Assembly (NCBI GenBank): GCA_963836355.1
Contig: CAWIJO010000002.1
Coordinates: forward strand, 620,001-684,000
Direction of reading: 5' to 3'
Length of the DNA stretch: 64,000 nucleotides
From: Palsa-506 sp963836355
Lineage (GTDB): Bacteria > Actinomycetota > Actinomycetes > Streptosporangiales > Streptosporangiaceae
Shown here: piece after piece, positions 1 through 8,787 of the stretch
Layout of the letters: every line of letters begins with the position of its first letter
Position numbering within the stretch: position 1 is the first letter of the stretch
Notes under the pieces: generated by a model
Told to the model about the DNA's origin: nothing
Databases searched by the model: none
What the model saw: the letters and a program-made list of their open reading frames with translations, nothing else
Translations under genes and position numbers: made by a program

Positions 1-2
1 AC

Positions 3-305
3 TACCGGATACATGAGGACAGCATCGTGTTCCGCACGGAGCAGGACAGCCCGACGGACCAGGATCTGCGCACCGGGATCGCGGGCGCCGAGTATCAGGT
101 GGCCTTCGAGGTCGATGACGTCGACTCGGACGCGCGCGAGGGCTGGAGCGTGCTCATCCAGGGCGGCGCGCACCACGTGAACTCCGCCGACGAGTACGCG
201 TCCGTGCTGGCATCGGGGGTCGAATCGTGGGCAGGCGGGAATCGGGAACACTTCCTGCGGATCATCCCTACCCGGGTTACCGGCCGCCGCGTCCGCCAGG
301 GCTGA
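3..305 (+). CDS. Pyridoxamine 5'-phosphate oxidase-like flavin-binding protein, C-terminal part
   Basis: The reading frame is open from base 3, so the gene begins left of the window and only about 100 C-terminal residues are present. The line FEVDDVDSDAREGWSVLIQG followed by GAHHV is typical of small split-barrel FMN- or F420-binding proteins of the pyridoxamine 5'-phosphate oxidase superfamily that are abundant in actinomycetes; the aspartate-rich FEVDDVD strand and the GWSVL strand form the barrel. The first in-frame ATG/GTG (GTG at 27) lies in mid-domain and is not a credible start. Substrate and cofactor cannot be read from this fragment. It stands alone before a gene of opposite strand. 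Confidence 0.7.
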   Translation, partial: YRIHEDSIVFRTEQDSPTDQDLRTGIAGAEYQVAFEVDDVDSDAREGWSVLIQGGAHHVNSADEYASVLASGVESWAGGNREHFLRIIPTRVTGRRVRQG

Positions 306-378
306 CCTCGCGGCCCGCTAGCTGACGCCGCACCGCAGCCCGGCTGGCTGACGTTGCGCGCCGCCGGGGCTGAGGTAG

Positions 379-1389
379 CTATGCCGCCTTGAGCCGGCCC
401 GCGGCTTGCCTCGCCAGGGCGGCCGCCGAGGTGCGCAGCGAGGTTTCCAGCACTGCCTGGCGGCGCCGCGGATCCATCAGGTTCACCCCCATCGCCGCCA
501 GATCCTCAGGTCCTGGCGTGATCACGGTGACCTTGATGCCGAGAGAGCGCAGCGTGTGCGCATCTCGCAGCAGCGCGTGCGTCATCAGCCAGCGCAGCCG
601 CCGCTCTAGCCGCTCGTGCGGCCTGCGCGGGCTGTCCGGCTCGATGCTGGCCATCGGGGCCAGCACAAAGACCTCGTCGACGCCCGCGCCGGCCATCAGG
701 CCAAGCGAGGTCGGTGAGCGCACGCCGCCGTCGACATAGCGCCTGCCGTTGATGGTGACCGGCTCGTACCAGCCGGGAATGGAGCAGGAGGCGGTGACGG
801 CATCGGGCAGCGGCGCCGGCGGGGCGTCCTCGCGGCCGAAGATCACCCGCTGGCCCGAATGGTAGTCCACCGCGATGATCCAGGTCGGCCGGTCCACCCA
901 GTGCGGCGGCCCATCCAGCGCGGCGTGCTCGCGCGCATGGCTGTGCAGCGCATGCACCATGGCGCGCAGTCCGGTGTGATGCCCCCGGCCGCGCGGCAGC
1001 CAGGCGCTGGCGCCGACCGACGGGTGCACCCGGTGCGGTGTCAGCAGGCTGGCGAGCATCAGCGGCGGCGAGCCGACTCGCAACTGCGGCCGTGGCGGCA
1101 GCGGCCCGTGTTCGACAGTCGACGGCCCGGCGTTCCGGAGCGCGCCGACTGCCTGGCCGCGCTGGTAGGCGATCATCTCATCGATGCTGGAGCGACAGCG
1201 CAGTGCCGCGGCGATGACACTTCCGGCGCTGGTGCCGACGATCACATCGGCGTCATTGAGCGAGCGGGGCAGCAGTTCCTGCACCGCGGGCAGCGCGCCG
1301 GCCATCCAGGCGGCACCCAGTACCCCCCCGGCACCGAAGACGAGGCCTATCCGCGGGCCAGATCTTGCTGGTGCCTGTTCAGGACCCAT
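379..1389 (-). CDS. Patatin-like phospholipase family protein
   Basis: 336 residues. A glycine-rich oxyanion loop GAGGVLG lies at about residues 19-25, the nucleophile elbow GTSAG at 52-56 (Ser54) and the DGG catalytic aspartate motif at about 220-222, so the Ser-Asp dyad of patatin-type lipid acyl hydrolases is complete. No signal peptide or membrane segment is apparent, so it is probably cytosolic. The ATG at 1389 is preceded by a strong GGGGAGG. It lies downstream of the frameshifted WS/DGAT acyltransferase on the same strand (146-bp gap), which would suit a shared role in neutral lipid or phospholipid turnover, but that is inference. Lipid substrate is unknown. Confidence 0.85.
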   Translation of the reverse strand: MGPEQAPARSGPRIGLVFGAGGVLGAAWMAGALPAVQELLPRSLNDADVIVGTSAGSVIAAALRCRSSIDEMIAYQRGQAVGALRNAGPSTVEHGPLPPRPQLRVGSPPLMLASLLTPHRVHPSVGASAWLPRGRGHHTGLRAMVHALHSHAREHAALDGPPHWVDRPTWIIAVDYHSGQRVIFGREDAPPAPLPDAVTASCSIPGWYEPVTINGRRYVDGGVRSPTSLGLMAGAGVDEVFVLAPMASIEPDSPRRPHERLERRLRWLMTHALLRDAHTLRSLGIKVTVITPGPEDLAAMGVNLMDPRRRQAVLETSLRTSAAALARQAAGRLKAA

Positions 1390-1535
1390 GTTCGCCTCCC
1401 CGGACCAGCCGCCTCGGCCCGCTCGGACCGGCTGCGACGGGATCGCGCCGGGCCATCGGGCGAGATGGCTGTCACGGGTAACTGTATGTGAAACCGAGCC
1501 AGATTCGGTGACGGCCGCATCACAACATGGCAGCG

Positions 1536-2947
1536 CTAACCCCTGGCGCTGTGACGGCCCGTCAGCCGGCGCGCGCTGGCCGGCCGATCGTCCAGTTCGG
1601 CCAGGCCGCGGCCGATGCCGTCGATCAGGATCTCCAGGTCGGGCACAGCGTTGTAGTCGGCAGTGATGCCGAACGAGATGGTGTCCAGGTAGGAGAAGAT
1701 CGCGACCCCGGTCCGCAGGCTGTTGCCGATCGGCACGTAGGGATAGGCGGCCTCCATCCGGCGGCCGAGGAGGTAAAGCGGGGCGCGCGGGCCCGGCACG
1801 TTGGTGGTCACGGTCTGGACCAGCGGCTGCGGGGCGCTGAACGCGGCTCGCGAGCCAAGCGCGAGCAGCATAGGTGCGGCGAAGCCGAGCATCCCGGTCA
1901 GGATCTCGGCGCTGACCGCCTGCGAGCTGTGCTTGACGCTGTCCATCTGCTCGCGCACGAGCGTTAGCCGCCGCAGCGGGTCAGGCTCGCCGACCGGCAG
2001 GTTGACGAGGACCGCGGAGACCCGGTTGGTGATGTCACCATGCTGGTCCTCGCCGCGGACCGAGACCGGCACCAGGGAGCGGACCACCAGCCCGTCGGCG
2101 AGGTCGCCGCGTGCCTCCAGCAGGTCGCGATAGGCGCCGGTAATCGCCGTGAGCAGCACGTCATTCACGGTGCCGCCGTGCTTGACGCGGATCTTCTTGA
2201 TGTCGCCCAGGCTGGCCGTGGTCCACCCCCAGCGACGATGCGGACCGATGGCGCCGTTCAGGAAGCCGGCCGACGGCTCGGCGAGCCGGCGCGCACTGCC
2301 GGCCAGGCCGCGGCCGAAGCCGCGCAACTCGGCTGGGGCGCGCAGCAGGCGCAGCACGTCCGGCGAACCTTTCAGCTGCCGGAGCGGCCAGCCCAGGGCA
2401 TCCCGCACGCCGTCAGCGATCATGCCTGCCAGCGTCTGCGACGGCTCGGGCTGCCATTCGGCCGGCTCGGCCGCACTGCGTCACGCGTCTGGTCGAACAC
2501 CAGCGTCATCAGGTCAGTCCCGCCGACGCCGTCCACCATCGCGTGGTGCACCTTCGAGATGATCGCCCAGCGGCCGCCATCGAGCCCTTCAAGCAGCCAC
2601 TCTTCCCACAGCGGCCTGGCCCGGTCCAGCCGCTGGGCGAACAGCCGCGCCGCGAGACCGCGCAGTTCTGCCGCGCCGCCGGGGGCCGGGACCGCGGCAT
2701 GCCGGACGTGGTAGCTGACCTCGAAATGCACGTCATCGGTCCACATCGGGCGGAACAGCTGCAATGGCGCGGTCTTTACCACCTGGCGGTAGCGCGGCAC
2801 CTGCGGCAGCTTGGACTCGAACAGCCCGACGACGTCGCCGTAGGCCGGCATCGGGCCCTCGAATACGGCCACCGAGCCGATATGCATCGGGACGTTGTCG
2901 TGCTCGACGAAGAAGAAGCCCGCGTCCAGCGTGCTCATCCGTTCCAT
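1536..2947 (-). pseudogene. WS/DGAT-family wax ester synthase/diacylglycerol acyltransferase, split by a frameshift
   Basis: Two overlapping frames together give one acyl-CoA:diacylglycerol/alcohol acyltransferase of about 470 residues, the family's usual size. The first part (ATG at 2947; MERMSTLDAGF start, a family hallmark) ends at 2420 and carries the catalytic HHAMVDG (HHxxxDG). The second part, read to 1536, begins in sense with EWQPEPSQTLAG and carries the conserved C-terminal half (NDVLL, ANVPGP-like TNVPGP). The frames must switch at about 2465-2485, within the hinge between the two lobes. The enzyme family makes triacylglycerol and wax esters at the membrane in actinomycetes. An ATGA overlap at 2420-2423 would allow reinitiation, but splitting the fold there makes a simple indel more likely. 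It is either a pseudogene or a base-calling error. Confidence 0.85.
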
Positions 2948-3068
2948 GGCCCGCGCTCCCCTCGGTGGCGATGCGTCTGGCGGGCACCTTGCCCGCATCC
3001 TGCCCTTACCGCGGACGCCGTACACCGGCGGCCCGGCCGGCGCTGCTAGCAGCGGGGCTCTGGGTAGG

Positions 3069-4145
3069 TCAGCTTGCCGCCGGTAACTCCCCGGCGGGCC
3101 CGGCGGATGGCGCGGGGGTGGCCGCGGCAGCAGCGGGGCGGCCGGCCGCGGCGAGCCATTCGGTGAGCACCCTGGCGCAGTCCCGCGGCACCTCAAGCTG
3201 CGGCACATGGCCGACGCCGGAGAACACGACCAGCGTCCAGGCGGGACGTGCGCGGACCGTGGCCAGGGCGGCCGCGACCGGCACCAGCCGGTCCCGCGAG
3301 CCGTGCAGCAGCAGGACCGGGCAACGGACCGAGCGGACCAGCCGCCGGTAAGCCGGGCTCCGGACCTGCCGGACGACCGACTTCATGGCCGCGGCGAAGT
3401 CCTCGCCGGTTCCCGGGAAGGCGGTGCGCCTGGTTGCCACCTCGACGTGCCGGGCGGTGACCTCGGCGGGAATCCGGGATACGTCCGCGCAGCACAGCGC
3501 CAGGAGCCTGGCGACCATCGCGGCCGGCGGCTGGCTGCGCCGGCGGTTCATCAGGATCCGGTTGAAGCCGGGCAGCAGGTACAAGGCGAATAGCGCGGCG
3601 ACGGCGGGATCTGGCCGCGCGGCCACGAACGGCAGCGCCGGGTCGACCAGGATCAGGCCTGCCACGGCGCCGGGCTCGGCGCTGGCCTCGAGCAGCGAGA
3701 TCATGCCGCCCATCGAGTTGCCCATCAAGATCACCGGTGTTGCCGGGCCGACCGCAGGGCTCGCTGGCCTTGCCGGAGCCGCGGCATTTCCGGGATTAAC
3801 GGATCCGCCGGGGCCGGCGCAGATCGCCGGAACGGACTCGATAAAGCGGTGCAGCAAGACCCGGTTCGACTCGACGTCGGCGCCACGGCCGGCCGACTGA
3901 GTCAGGCCGTGCCCGGCCAGGTCCGGGGCGAGCATCCGGTACTGGCTGGTCAGCAGCGGCGCGATCGCCGACCAGTTCACCGCCGAGCCGCCTAGCCCGT
4001 GCACGCAGACGATCACCGGCCGGTCCGGCGGGCCGCCGAAGTCGAGGTAGTGCACCGGGCCGCCGAGGTCAATCCACCGGGACTGGCCGCCGAGCCAGCG
4101 CCCGGTGCTGCCAGCTGCCACTGATTGGCCTTCGGTCGCAGTCAT
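3069..4145 (-). CDS. Alpha/beta hydrolase
   Basis: 358 residues with a standard alpha/beta hydrolase fold: oxyanion segment VCVHGLGG near residue 50, nucleophile elbow GNSMGG (serine), HGSRDRLVP with the catalytic Asp, and GVGHVPQLE with the catalytic His. The order and spacing fit the triad. An unusual Gly/Pro/Ala-rich insert sits just before the nucleophile strand, longer than is usual in the family. It lies 121 bp upstream of the WS/DGAT gene on the same strand and may be co-transcribed with it; many actinomycete DGAT loci carry such lipases or esterases. The substrate cannot be assigned. Tail is Ala/Pro-rich. Confidence 0.85.
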   Translation of the reverse strand: MTATEGQSVAAGSTGRWLGGQSRWIDLGGPVHYLDFGGPPDRPVIVCVHGLGGSAVNWSAIAPLLTSQYRMLAPDLAGHGLTQSAGRGADVESNRVLLHRFIESVPAICAGPGGSVNPGNAAAPARPASPAVGPATPVILMGNSMGGMISLLEASAEPGAVAGLILVDPALPFVAARPDPAVAALFALYLLPGFNRILMNRRRSQPPAAMVARLLALCCADVSRIPAEVTARHVEVATRRTAFPGTGEDFAAAMKSVVRQVRSPAYRRLVRSVRCPVLLLHGSRDRLVPVAAALATVRARPAWTLVVFSGVGHVPQLEVPRDCARVLTEWLAAAGRPAAAAATPAPSAGPAGELPAAS

Positions 4146-4406
4146 CGAACACCAGGCTCAGTGCCGGGCCGCGGCCTGTCAAGCGGCCGGCCAGGCGGGC
4201 CCGGCTCAGCCGCGGCGGCTGCCTCGGCCGGCCGCCCGCGTCAGCGGTTCGCCAGCCGGTCAGGGCGTCGTCAGCGACCTGCGGGCCGGGTATCGAGCTC
4301 GGCATTGCCGAACTGGCCGCGCCAGGTATAGCTGATCATCGGTACCACCATAGAGAGACAGGTCCATCAGCCGCGATCCGTTTCCGGCTGGCGCTAGGGT
4401 CACGGC

Positions 4407-5072
4407 ATGCGGGAGCTTCCGCCGGAACTAGCCGGCCATCCGGACCGCCTCAGGTGGAATGCCAGGTACGAGGCCGGCGCCGGGAGCTCGTTTCGTCCCC
4501 ATCCGCTGGCCGTATGCGCGCTGTCGCTGCCGCTTCCGGACGGACCCGTGCTCGACCTGGCGGGCGGGCCATCGGGCAGCGCGCTGCTGGTCGCGGGCGC
4601 CAGGCGGCCGGTCACGATTGTCGATGTCTCCGAGCTGGCGCTTGACCTGCTCGCCGCTGAAGCACGGCGGCGCGGCGTCGGCCGGCTGCTGACCCTGGTG
4701 CACGCCGACCTCGGATCCTGGCGGCCGCAGCCGGGCGGCTACTCGCTCGTGCTCTGCACCAACTACTGGGACCGGTCGCTGTTCGCCGCGGCCGCGGCCG
4801 CGGTGGCGCCGGGCGGCCTGCTCGGCTGGGCCGCGTTCACCACTGCGGCGCTGCGCGCCCGGCCCGGCCTGAGCGCCGAATGGTGCCTGGCACCCGGCGA
4901 GCCGGGCTCGCTGCTCCCGGCCGGGTTCACCGTCCTCAGCCAGGCCGATCAGCCTGACTGCCCGCCCGGCCCGCCCGACCCGGCCAGCCTGGCCGGTGAT
5001 CAGCCTGCCGGCAGGAGGAGCATGCTCGCCAGGCGCGAGCCCGGGCCGGCCGACCCCGATCAGCCGCGCTGA
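4407..5072 (+). CDS. Class I SAM-dependent methyltransferase
   Basis: 221 residues. Motif I is seen as VLDLAGGPSGSALLVAGA (variant of VLDLGCGxG) near residues 47-65, followed by VTIVDVSELAL with the acidic residue that holds the SAM ribose, then HADLGSW and the motif IV-like YSLVLCTNYWDR. The C-terminal beta strands are partly replaced by a Pro/Asp-rich tail. Similar small proteins in actinomycetes are annotated as Tellurite-resistance/UbiE-like methyltransferases; the acceptor is unknown. It is divergent from the hydrolase at 4145; the 261-bp region between holds GC-rich repeats but no gene. Confidence 0.75.
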   Translation: MRELPPELAGHPDRLRWNARYEAGAGSSFRPHPLAVCALSLPLPDGPVLDLAGGPSGSALLVAGARRPVTIVDVSELALDLLAAEARRRGVGRLLTLVHADLGSWRPQPGGYSLVLCTNYWDRSLFAAAAAAVAPGGLLGWAAFTTAALRARPGLSAEWCLAPGEPGSLLPAGFTVLSQADQPDCPPGPPDPASLAGDQPAGRRSMLARREPGPADPDQPR

Positions 5073-5143
5073 TACCGGCCCTTGCTCCGCCCCGGTGAAT
5101 AACCGTTGGCTGGTGTGCTAAGGACAGCGTGCTAGGAGCAAGG

Positions 5144-5977
5144 GTGACAAAACACAGGAGTCCGGCAAGGCGGAGCCCGTTCCCTGCACCGCCGCAGCCG
5201 GGCGCCGCGCTGCCGGCGCCGGTACGGGCAGTGGCAGCGGGCCGCCCGGCCCGCGCGGTGTGGGTGAACGAACTGGGCGGCATCACCTTCGAAGTGGGCG
5301 CCGGCACCGGCCGCTGCTTCGTCAAGTGGGCGCCCGCCAGGAGCGGAATCGACCTCGGCGCAGAAGCGGCCCGGCTGGCCTGGGCGGTGTCCTATACCCC
5401 CGTGCCGCGGCTGCTCAGCCAGGGCGCAGATGACACTGGATCGTGGATCGTCACCGCCGCGCTGCCCGGGCGCTGCGCCGTCGCTGACCGGTGGAAGGCC
5501 GATCCGGCTACCGCGGTGACCGCGATCGGCGAGGGCCTGCGGGCGATGCATGAGGCGCTGCCGACCGCCGCCTGCCCGTTCTCGTGGCTGGCCGGGGACC
5601 GGCTGGCCGATACCCGCTGCCGGGCAGCCGAACACCGGATTGATCCTGCTCGCTGGCATCCGGCCCATCAGCCACTCGGGCTTGACCGGGCGCTGGGGCT
5701 GCTCGCGGACATCCCGCCGGCCGACCGGCTGGTCGTCTGCCATGGCGATAGCTGCGCACCGAATACCTTGCTAACCGACGACGGCCGCTGGTCCGGGCAT
5801 GTCGACCTTGGCGAGCTTGGCGTCGCCGACCGGTGGGCTGACCTCGCGGTCGCCACCTGGAGCACCGAGTGGAACTACGGTCCTGGCTGGGACAGGCCCC
5901 TGCTGGCTGCCTACGGGGTGCGGCCGGATAAGGACCGGATCCGGTATTACCGGCTGCTCTGGGACCTCGGTCCCTGA
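5144..5977 (+). CDS. APH(3')-like aminoglycoside O-phosphotransferase
   Basis: About 277 residues. The catalytic loop reads CHGDSCAPNTLL (HGDxCxxN, the APH(3') form of the Brenner motif) and the metal-binding loop GHVDLGELGVADRWADLA matches the DxGxxGxADR signature of aminoglycoside 3'-phosphotransferases. An N-terminal VKWAP lysine and a Glu further on would bind ATP. The GTG at 5144 is chosen because AGGAG lies 5 bases upstream; a GTG at 5129 is also in frame. Family members phosphorylate the 3'-OH of kanamycin/neomycin-type drugs; whether this one confers resistance is not shown by sequence. There is no mobile element near it, so it looks like an intrinsic chromosomal gene. Confidence 0.82.
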   Translation: MTKHRSPARRSPFPAPPQPGAALPAPVRAVAAGRPARAVWVNELGGITFEVGAGTGRCFVKWAPARSGIDLGAEAARLAWAVSYTPVPRLLSQGADDTGSWIVTAALPGRCAVADRWKADPATAVTAIGEGLRAMHEALPTAACPFSWLAGDRLADTRCRAAEHRIDPARWHPAHQPLGLDRALGLLADIPPADRLVVCHGDSCAPNTLLTDDGRWSGHVDLGELGVADRWADLAVATWSTEWNYGPGWDRPLLAAYGVRPDKDRIRYYRLLWDLGP

Positions 5978-6065
5978 GCGCTGACCTCCCGCCCTGGCCG
6001 GCCCGGCCGGTGCGTGCCGGAAAATTCGTTCTGGCCAGTCAGGCCGGTACTCTAGGGTGCTGACC

Positions 6066-6563
6066 GTGGCAGCAAGCGGTACTCCGGCGACGGTCATGCT
6101 GGACCGCCTCGGCATCACGCACTCGGTGCACCGCTACGAGCATGACCCGCGGCACGGCACGGCGTACGGCCTGGAGGCGAGCGACGCGCTCGGCGTCGGG
6201 CCGGAGCGGGTCTTCAAGACGCTGATCGCCGATGTCGACGGCAGGCTGACGGTCGGCGTCGTCCCGGTCGCCTGCCAGCTTGACCTCAAGGCGCTCGCCG
6301 CGGCGACCGGCGGCAAGCGGGCCGCCATGACCGACCTGGCCGCCGCCGAGCGGGCAACCGGCTACGTGGCCGGTGGCATCTCCCCGCTCGGCCAGCGCAG
6401 GCGGCTTCCTGTCGTGCTCGATGCCAGCGCGCTGGCATTCGGCACCATCTTCTGCAGCGGCGGGCGGCGCGGGCTGGAGATCGAGCTCGGGCCGGGTGAC
6501 CTGGTACGGGCCGCCGGTGCCGTGGTGGCCGCCATCTCCCGGCCGCCCGGCGGCCGGTCCTGA
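6066..6563 (+). CDS. ybaK: YbaK/EbsC-type Cys-tRNA(Pro) deacylase
   Basis: 165 residues from the GTG at 6066 (another GTG at 6057 is in frame). The YbaK fold is clear: the loop RVFKTL carries the lysine needed for editing, followed by VVPVACQLDLKALA, the TGYVAGGISPLG glycine loop and the C-terminal IELGPGDLVRA. YbaK hydrolyses Cys mischarged on tRNA-Pro by ProRS and acts in the cytosol. Length is normal for the family. The next gene (aminotransferase) starts 108 bp later on the same strand with its own good ribosome site; co-transcription is possible. Confidence 0.9.
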   Translation: MAASGTPATVMLDRLGITHSVHRYEHDPRHGTAYGLEASDALGVGPERVFKTLIADVDGRLTVGVVPVACQLDLKALAAATGGKRAAMTDLAAAERATGYVAGGISPLGQRRRLPVVLDASALAFGTIFCSGGRRGLEIELGPGDLVRAAGAVVAAISRPPGGRS

Positions 6564-6671
6564 GGGCCGGCCCGGGCCGGTAAACTGCGCGCCCGGCATT
6601 TATTCCGAGCGGGATCATGCCCTCTTCGGGCACGATAGGCAGCTTGACGCACACGAGGAGGAGCGGACCGC

Positions 6672-7883
6672 ATGGTGTCGCAGGCGAACAGGCTGCAGAA
6701 TGTCCGGTACGACATCCGGGGGCCGGTGCTGCGGCGCGCCAGGCACCTGGAGGCCGACGGGCACCACATTCTCAAGCTCAACCTCGGCAACCCGGCCGCC
6801 TTCGGCATCGACGCCCCGGACGCGGTACTCCGCGACGTCGTGCACAACATCGGCGACGCACAGGGCTACAGCGACGCGCGGGGCATTCATCCGGCCCGGC
6901 TCGCGGTTGCCCAGTCATACGAGCAGCGCGGGGTGCCCGGAGTCGGGCCGGACGACGTGTTCCTCGGCAACGGCGTGTCGGAACTCATCGTGATGGCCCT
7001 GCAGGCGCTGCTCAACACCGGCGACGAGGTGCTCATCCCGAGTCCGGACTACCCGCTGTGGACTGGCGCGGTCAGCCTGTGCGGTGGCCGCGCAGTGCAC
7101 TACCGCTGCGACGAGCAGGACGGCTGGGCTCCCGACATCGAGCACGTCGCCGCGCAGATCACGCCCCGGACCCGGGCGCTGGTGATCATCAACCCGAACA
7201 ACCCGACCGGCGCCGTCTACTCCGAGCGGACCCTGCTCGGGCTGCTGGACCTGGCCCGCCGCCACCGGCTGCTGGTGCTTGCCGACGAGATCTACGACCA
7301 GATTCTGTACGAGGACGCGGTGCACCAGGTTGCCGCCGCGCTGGCGCCCGACCTGCTGGTGCTCACCATGTGCGGGCTGTCGAAGACCTACCGGCTGGCG
7401 GGGTTCCGGTCCGGCTGGCTGGTGATTTCCGGGCCCAGGCAGGAGGCGGCCGAGTACCTGGAAGGGCTGGAACTGCTGGCCAACATGCGGCTGTGCCCGA
7501 ATGTGCCCGCCCAGTACGCCATCCAGACCGCCCTCGGCGGCGGCGAGCAGCGCATCGCGCACCTGCTCGAGCCGGGCGGCCGGCTGCGCGAGCAGCGCGA
7601 TCACGCCTGGCAGAAGATGAAAGAGATCCCGGGGGTTGACTGCGTCAAGCCGCTCGGCGCGCTCTATCTCTTCCCGCGGCTGGACCCGGAGGTCCACAAG
7701 ATCGCCGATGACGAGCAGATGGTCATCGACCTGCTGGAACAGCAGCACCTGCTACTGTCGCACGGCACCGGCTTCAACCTGCCGTCGGCCGACCACCTGC
7801 GGCTGGTGTTCCTCGCCGCGGTGGACGTGCTCGACGACGCCATCGACCGCCTCGCCGAGTTCCTGCAGTCATACCGGCAGTAG
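6672..7883 (+). CDS. Pyridoxal-phosphate-dependent aminotransferase, AlaA-like
   Basis: 403 residues of fold-type I class I/II aminotransferase. Seen are the IINPNNPTGAVYS motif with the Asn that contacts PLP, LADEIYDQILY (Asp stacking on the pyridine N), and GLSKTYRLAGFRSGW with the Schiff-base lysine and the phosphate-binding Arg. The N-terminal region (NVRYDIRGPVLRRA, LNLGNPAAFG) is characteristic of the AlaA/AlaC glutamate-pyruvate aminotransferase group, which makes alanine. ATG is preceded by GAGGAGGAG. Function as an alanine aminotransferase is inferred; the cytosolic location follows from the lack of any signal peptide. Confidence 0.9.
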   Translation: MVSQANRLQNVRYDIRGPVLRRARHLEADGHHILKLNLGNPAAFGIDAPDAVLRDVVHNIGDAQGYSDARGIHPARLAVAQSYEQRGVPGVGPDDVFLGNGVSELIVMALQALLNTGDEVLIPSPDYPLWTGAVSLCGGRAVHYRCDEQDGWAPDIEHVAAQITPRTRALVIINPNNPTGAVYSERTLLGLLDLARRHRLLVLADEIYDQILYEDAVHQVAAALAPDLLVLTMCGLSKTYRLAGFRSGWLVISGPRQEAAEYLEGLELLANMRLCPNVPAQYAIQTALGGGEQRIAHLLEPGGRLREQRDHAWQKMKEIPGVDCVKPLGALYLFPRLDPEVHKIADDEQMVIDLLEQQHLLLSHGTGFNLPSADHLRLVFLAAVDVLDDAIDRLAEFLQSYRQ

Positions 7884-7910
7884 CCGGCTGGCCGGCGTAA
7901 CGTCGGGCAC

Positions 7911-8300
7911 ATGGCCACTGTCAGCGTCCGCTACATCGTCAACGATGTCGACGAGGCAATCGCGTTCTACTGCCAGCACCTCGGCTTCCGCGAGGTAATG
8001 CACCCGGCGCCGATGTTCGCCATGCTCACCAGGGATGACCTGCGGCTGCTGCTCAGCTCGCCGGCCGGCCCCGGAGGGCCTGGCGGCGGATCGCAGTCCA
8101 TGCCTGATGGCCGGCGGCCGGAGCCGGGCGGCTGGAACCGGTTCTCGCTGGAGATGACCGACCTTGACCGGAAGGTCGAGGCGCTGCGAGCGGCCGGGGT
8201 CAGCTTCCGCAACGACATCGTTACCGGCGTCGGCGGCAAGCAGATCCTGCTCGACGACCCGTCCGGCAACCCGGTAGAGCTGTTCGAGCCCTACTCCTGA
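7911..8300 (+). CDS. VOC family protein (glyoxalase/bleomycin-resistance fold)
   Basis: 129 residues with two beta-alpha-beta-beta-beta modules: SVRYIVNDVDEAIAFYCQHL at the N-terminus and SLEMTDLDRKVEALRAAGV followed by DDPSGNPVELFEP at the C-terminus, the usual ending of vicinal-oxygen-chelate proteins. Metal-ligand candidates include the Glu of the last strand. A Gly-rich loop near residue 55 replaces the normal hairpin. It begins 27 bp after the aminotransferase. Substrate unknown; small VOC proteins range from dioxygenases to antibiotic-binding proteins. Confidence 0.8.
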   Translation: MATVSVRYIVNDVDEAIAFYCQHLGFREVMHPAPMFAMLTRDDLRLLLSSPAGPGGPGGGSQSMPDGRRPEPGGWNRFSLEMTDLDRKVEALRAAGVSFRNDIVTGVGGKQILLDDPSGNPVELFEPYS

Positions 8301-8355
8301 CCCGGTGCCGCGGTCCCGCCGCGGATTTTGGTCAGTCAGCGCCGGTCCCCGCGCC

Positions 8356-8766
8356 CTAGGCCGGCCCGGGCTGCTGGCCAGCTTGCGCCGGGTTGACCGG
8401 CGCGGCCCAGGCTGGCCGCGGTATCAGGCAGAACGGATGGCCAGCCGGATCCGCGTAGACGCGGTAACCGTCGCCGCCCGGCAGCCGCCGCGCGCCGAGT
8501 GCCAGCACCGCCGGCTCGGCTGCGGCGATGTCGTCGACCATGACATCCAGGTGGAACTGCTGCGGAAAGCGGGGATCCGGCCAGCGGGGCGGCTGATAGC
8601 CGCGCGCGAGCTGGAACGCCACGCCGGACGAAGTCTCGTTGCTGGCTACCACCGCGAAGTCCGGTTCCCGCCAGGTAACCGGCAGGCCGAGCAGCTCAGC
8701 GTAGAAGTCGGCCAGGGCCGGCGGATCCGGGCAGTCGATAATCACATGATGCATGCGTCCGATCAT
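8356..8766 (-). CDS. VOC family protein
   Basis: 136 residues, convergent with the preceding VOC gene but not closely similar. It opens MIGRMHHVIIDCPDPPALAD and ends VYADPAGHPFCLIPRP, both signature segments of the actinomycete glyoxalase-like subfamily; HLDVMVDDIAAAE marks the second module. It lies 21 bp downstream of the remnant PaaK-like gene. Start at 8766 keeps the conserved MIG-HHV beginning. Function unknown. Confidence 0.82.
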   Translation of the reverse strand: MIGRMHHVIIDCPDPPALADFYAELLGLPVTWREPDFAVVASNETSSGVAFQLARGYQPPRWPDPRFPQQFHLDVMVDDIAAAEPAVLALGARRLPGGDGYRVYADPAGHPFCLIPRPAWAAPVNPAQAGQQPGPA

Positions 8767-8787
8767 GGCGGCGATCCTGCCATCTGC

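Noticed and set aside
2948..3208. Upstream extension of the WS/DGAT frame to 3208
   Set aside because: It overlaps the end of the hydrolase gene and lacks conservation; MERMSTLDAGF at 2947 is the family start.
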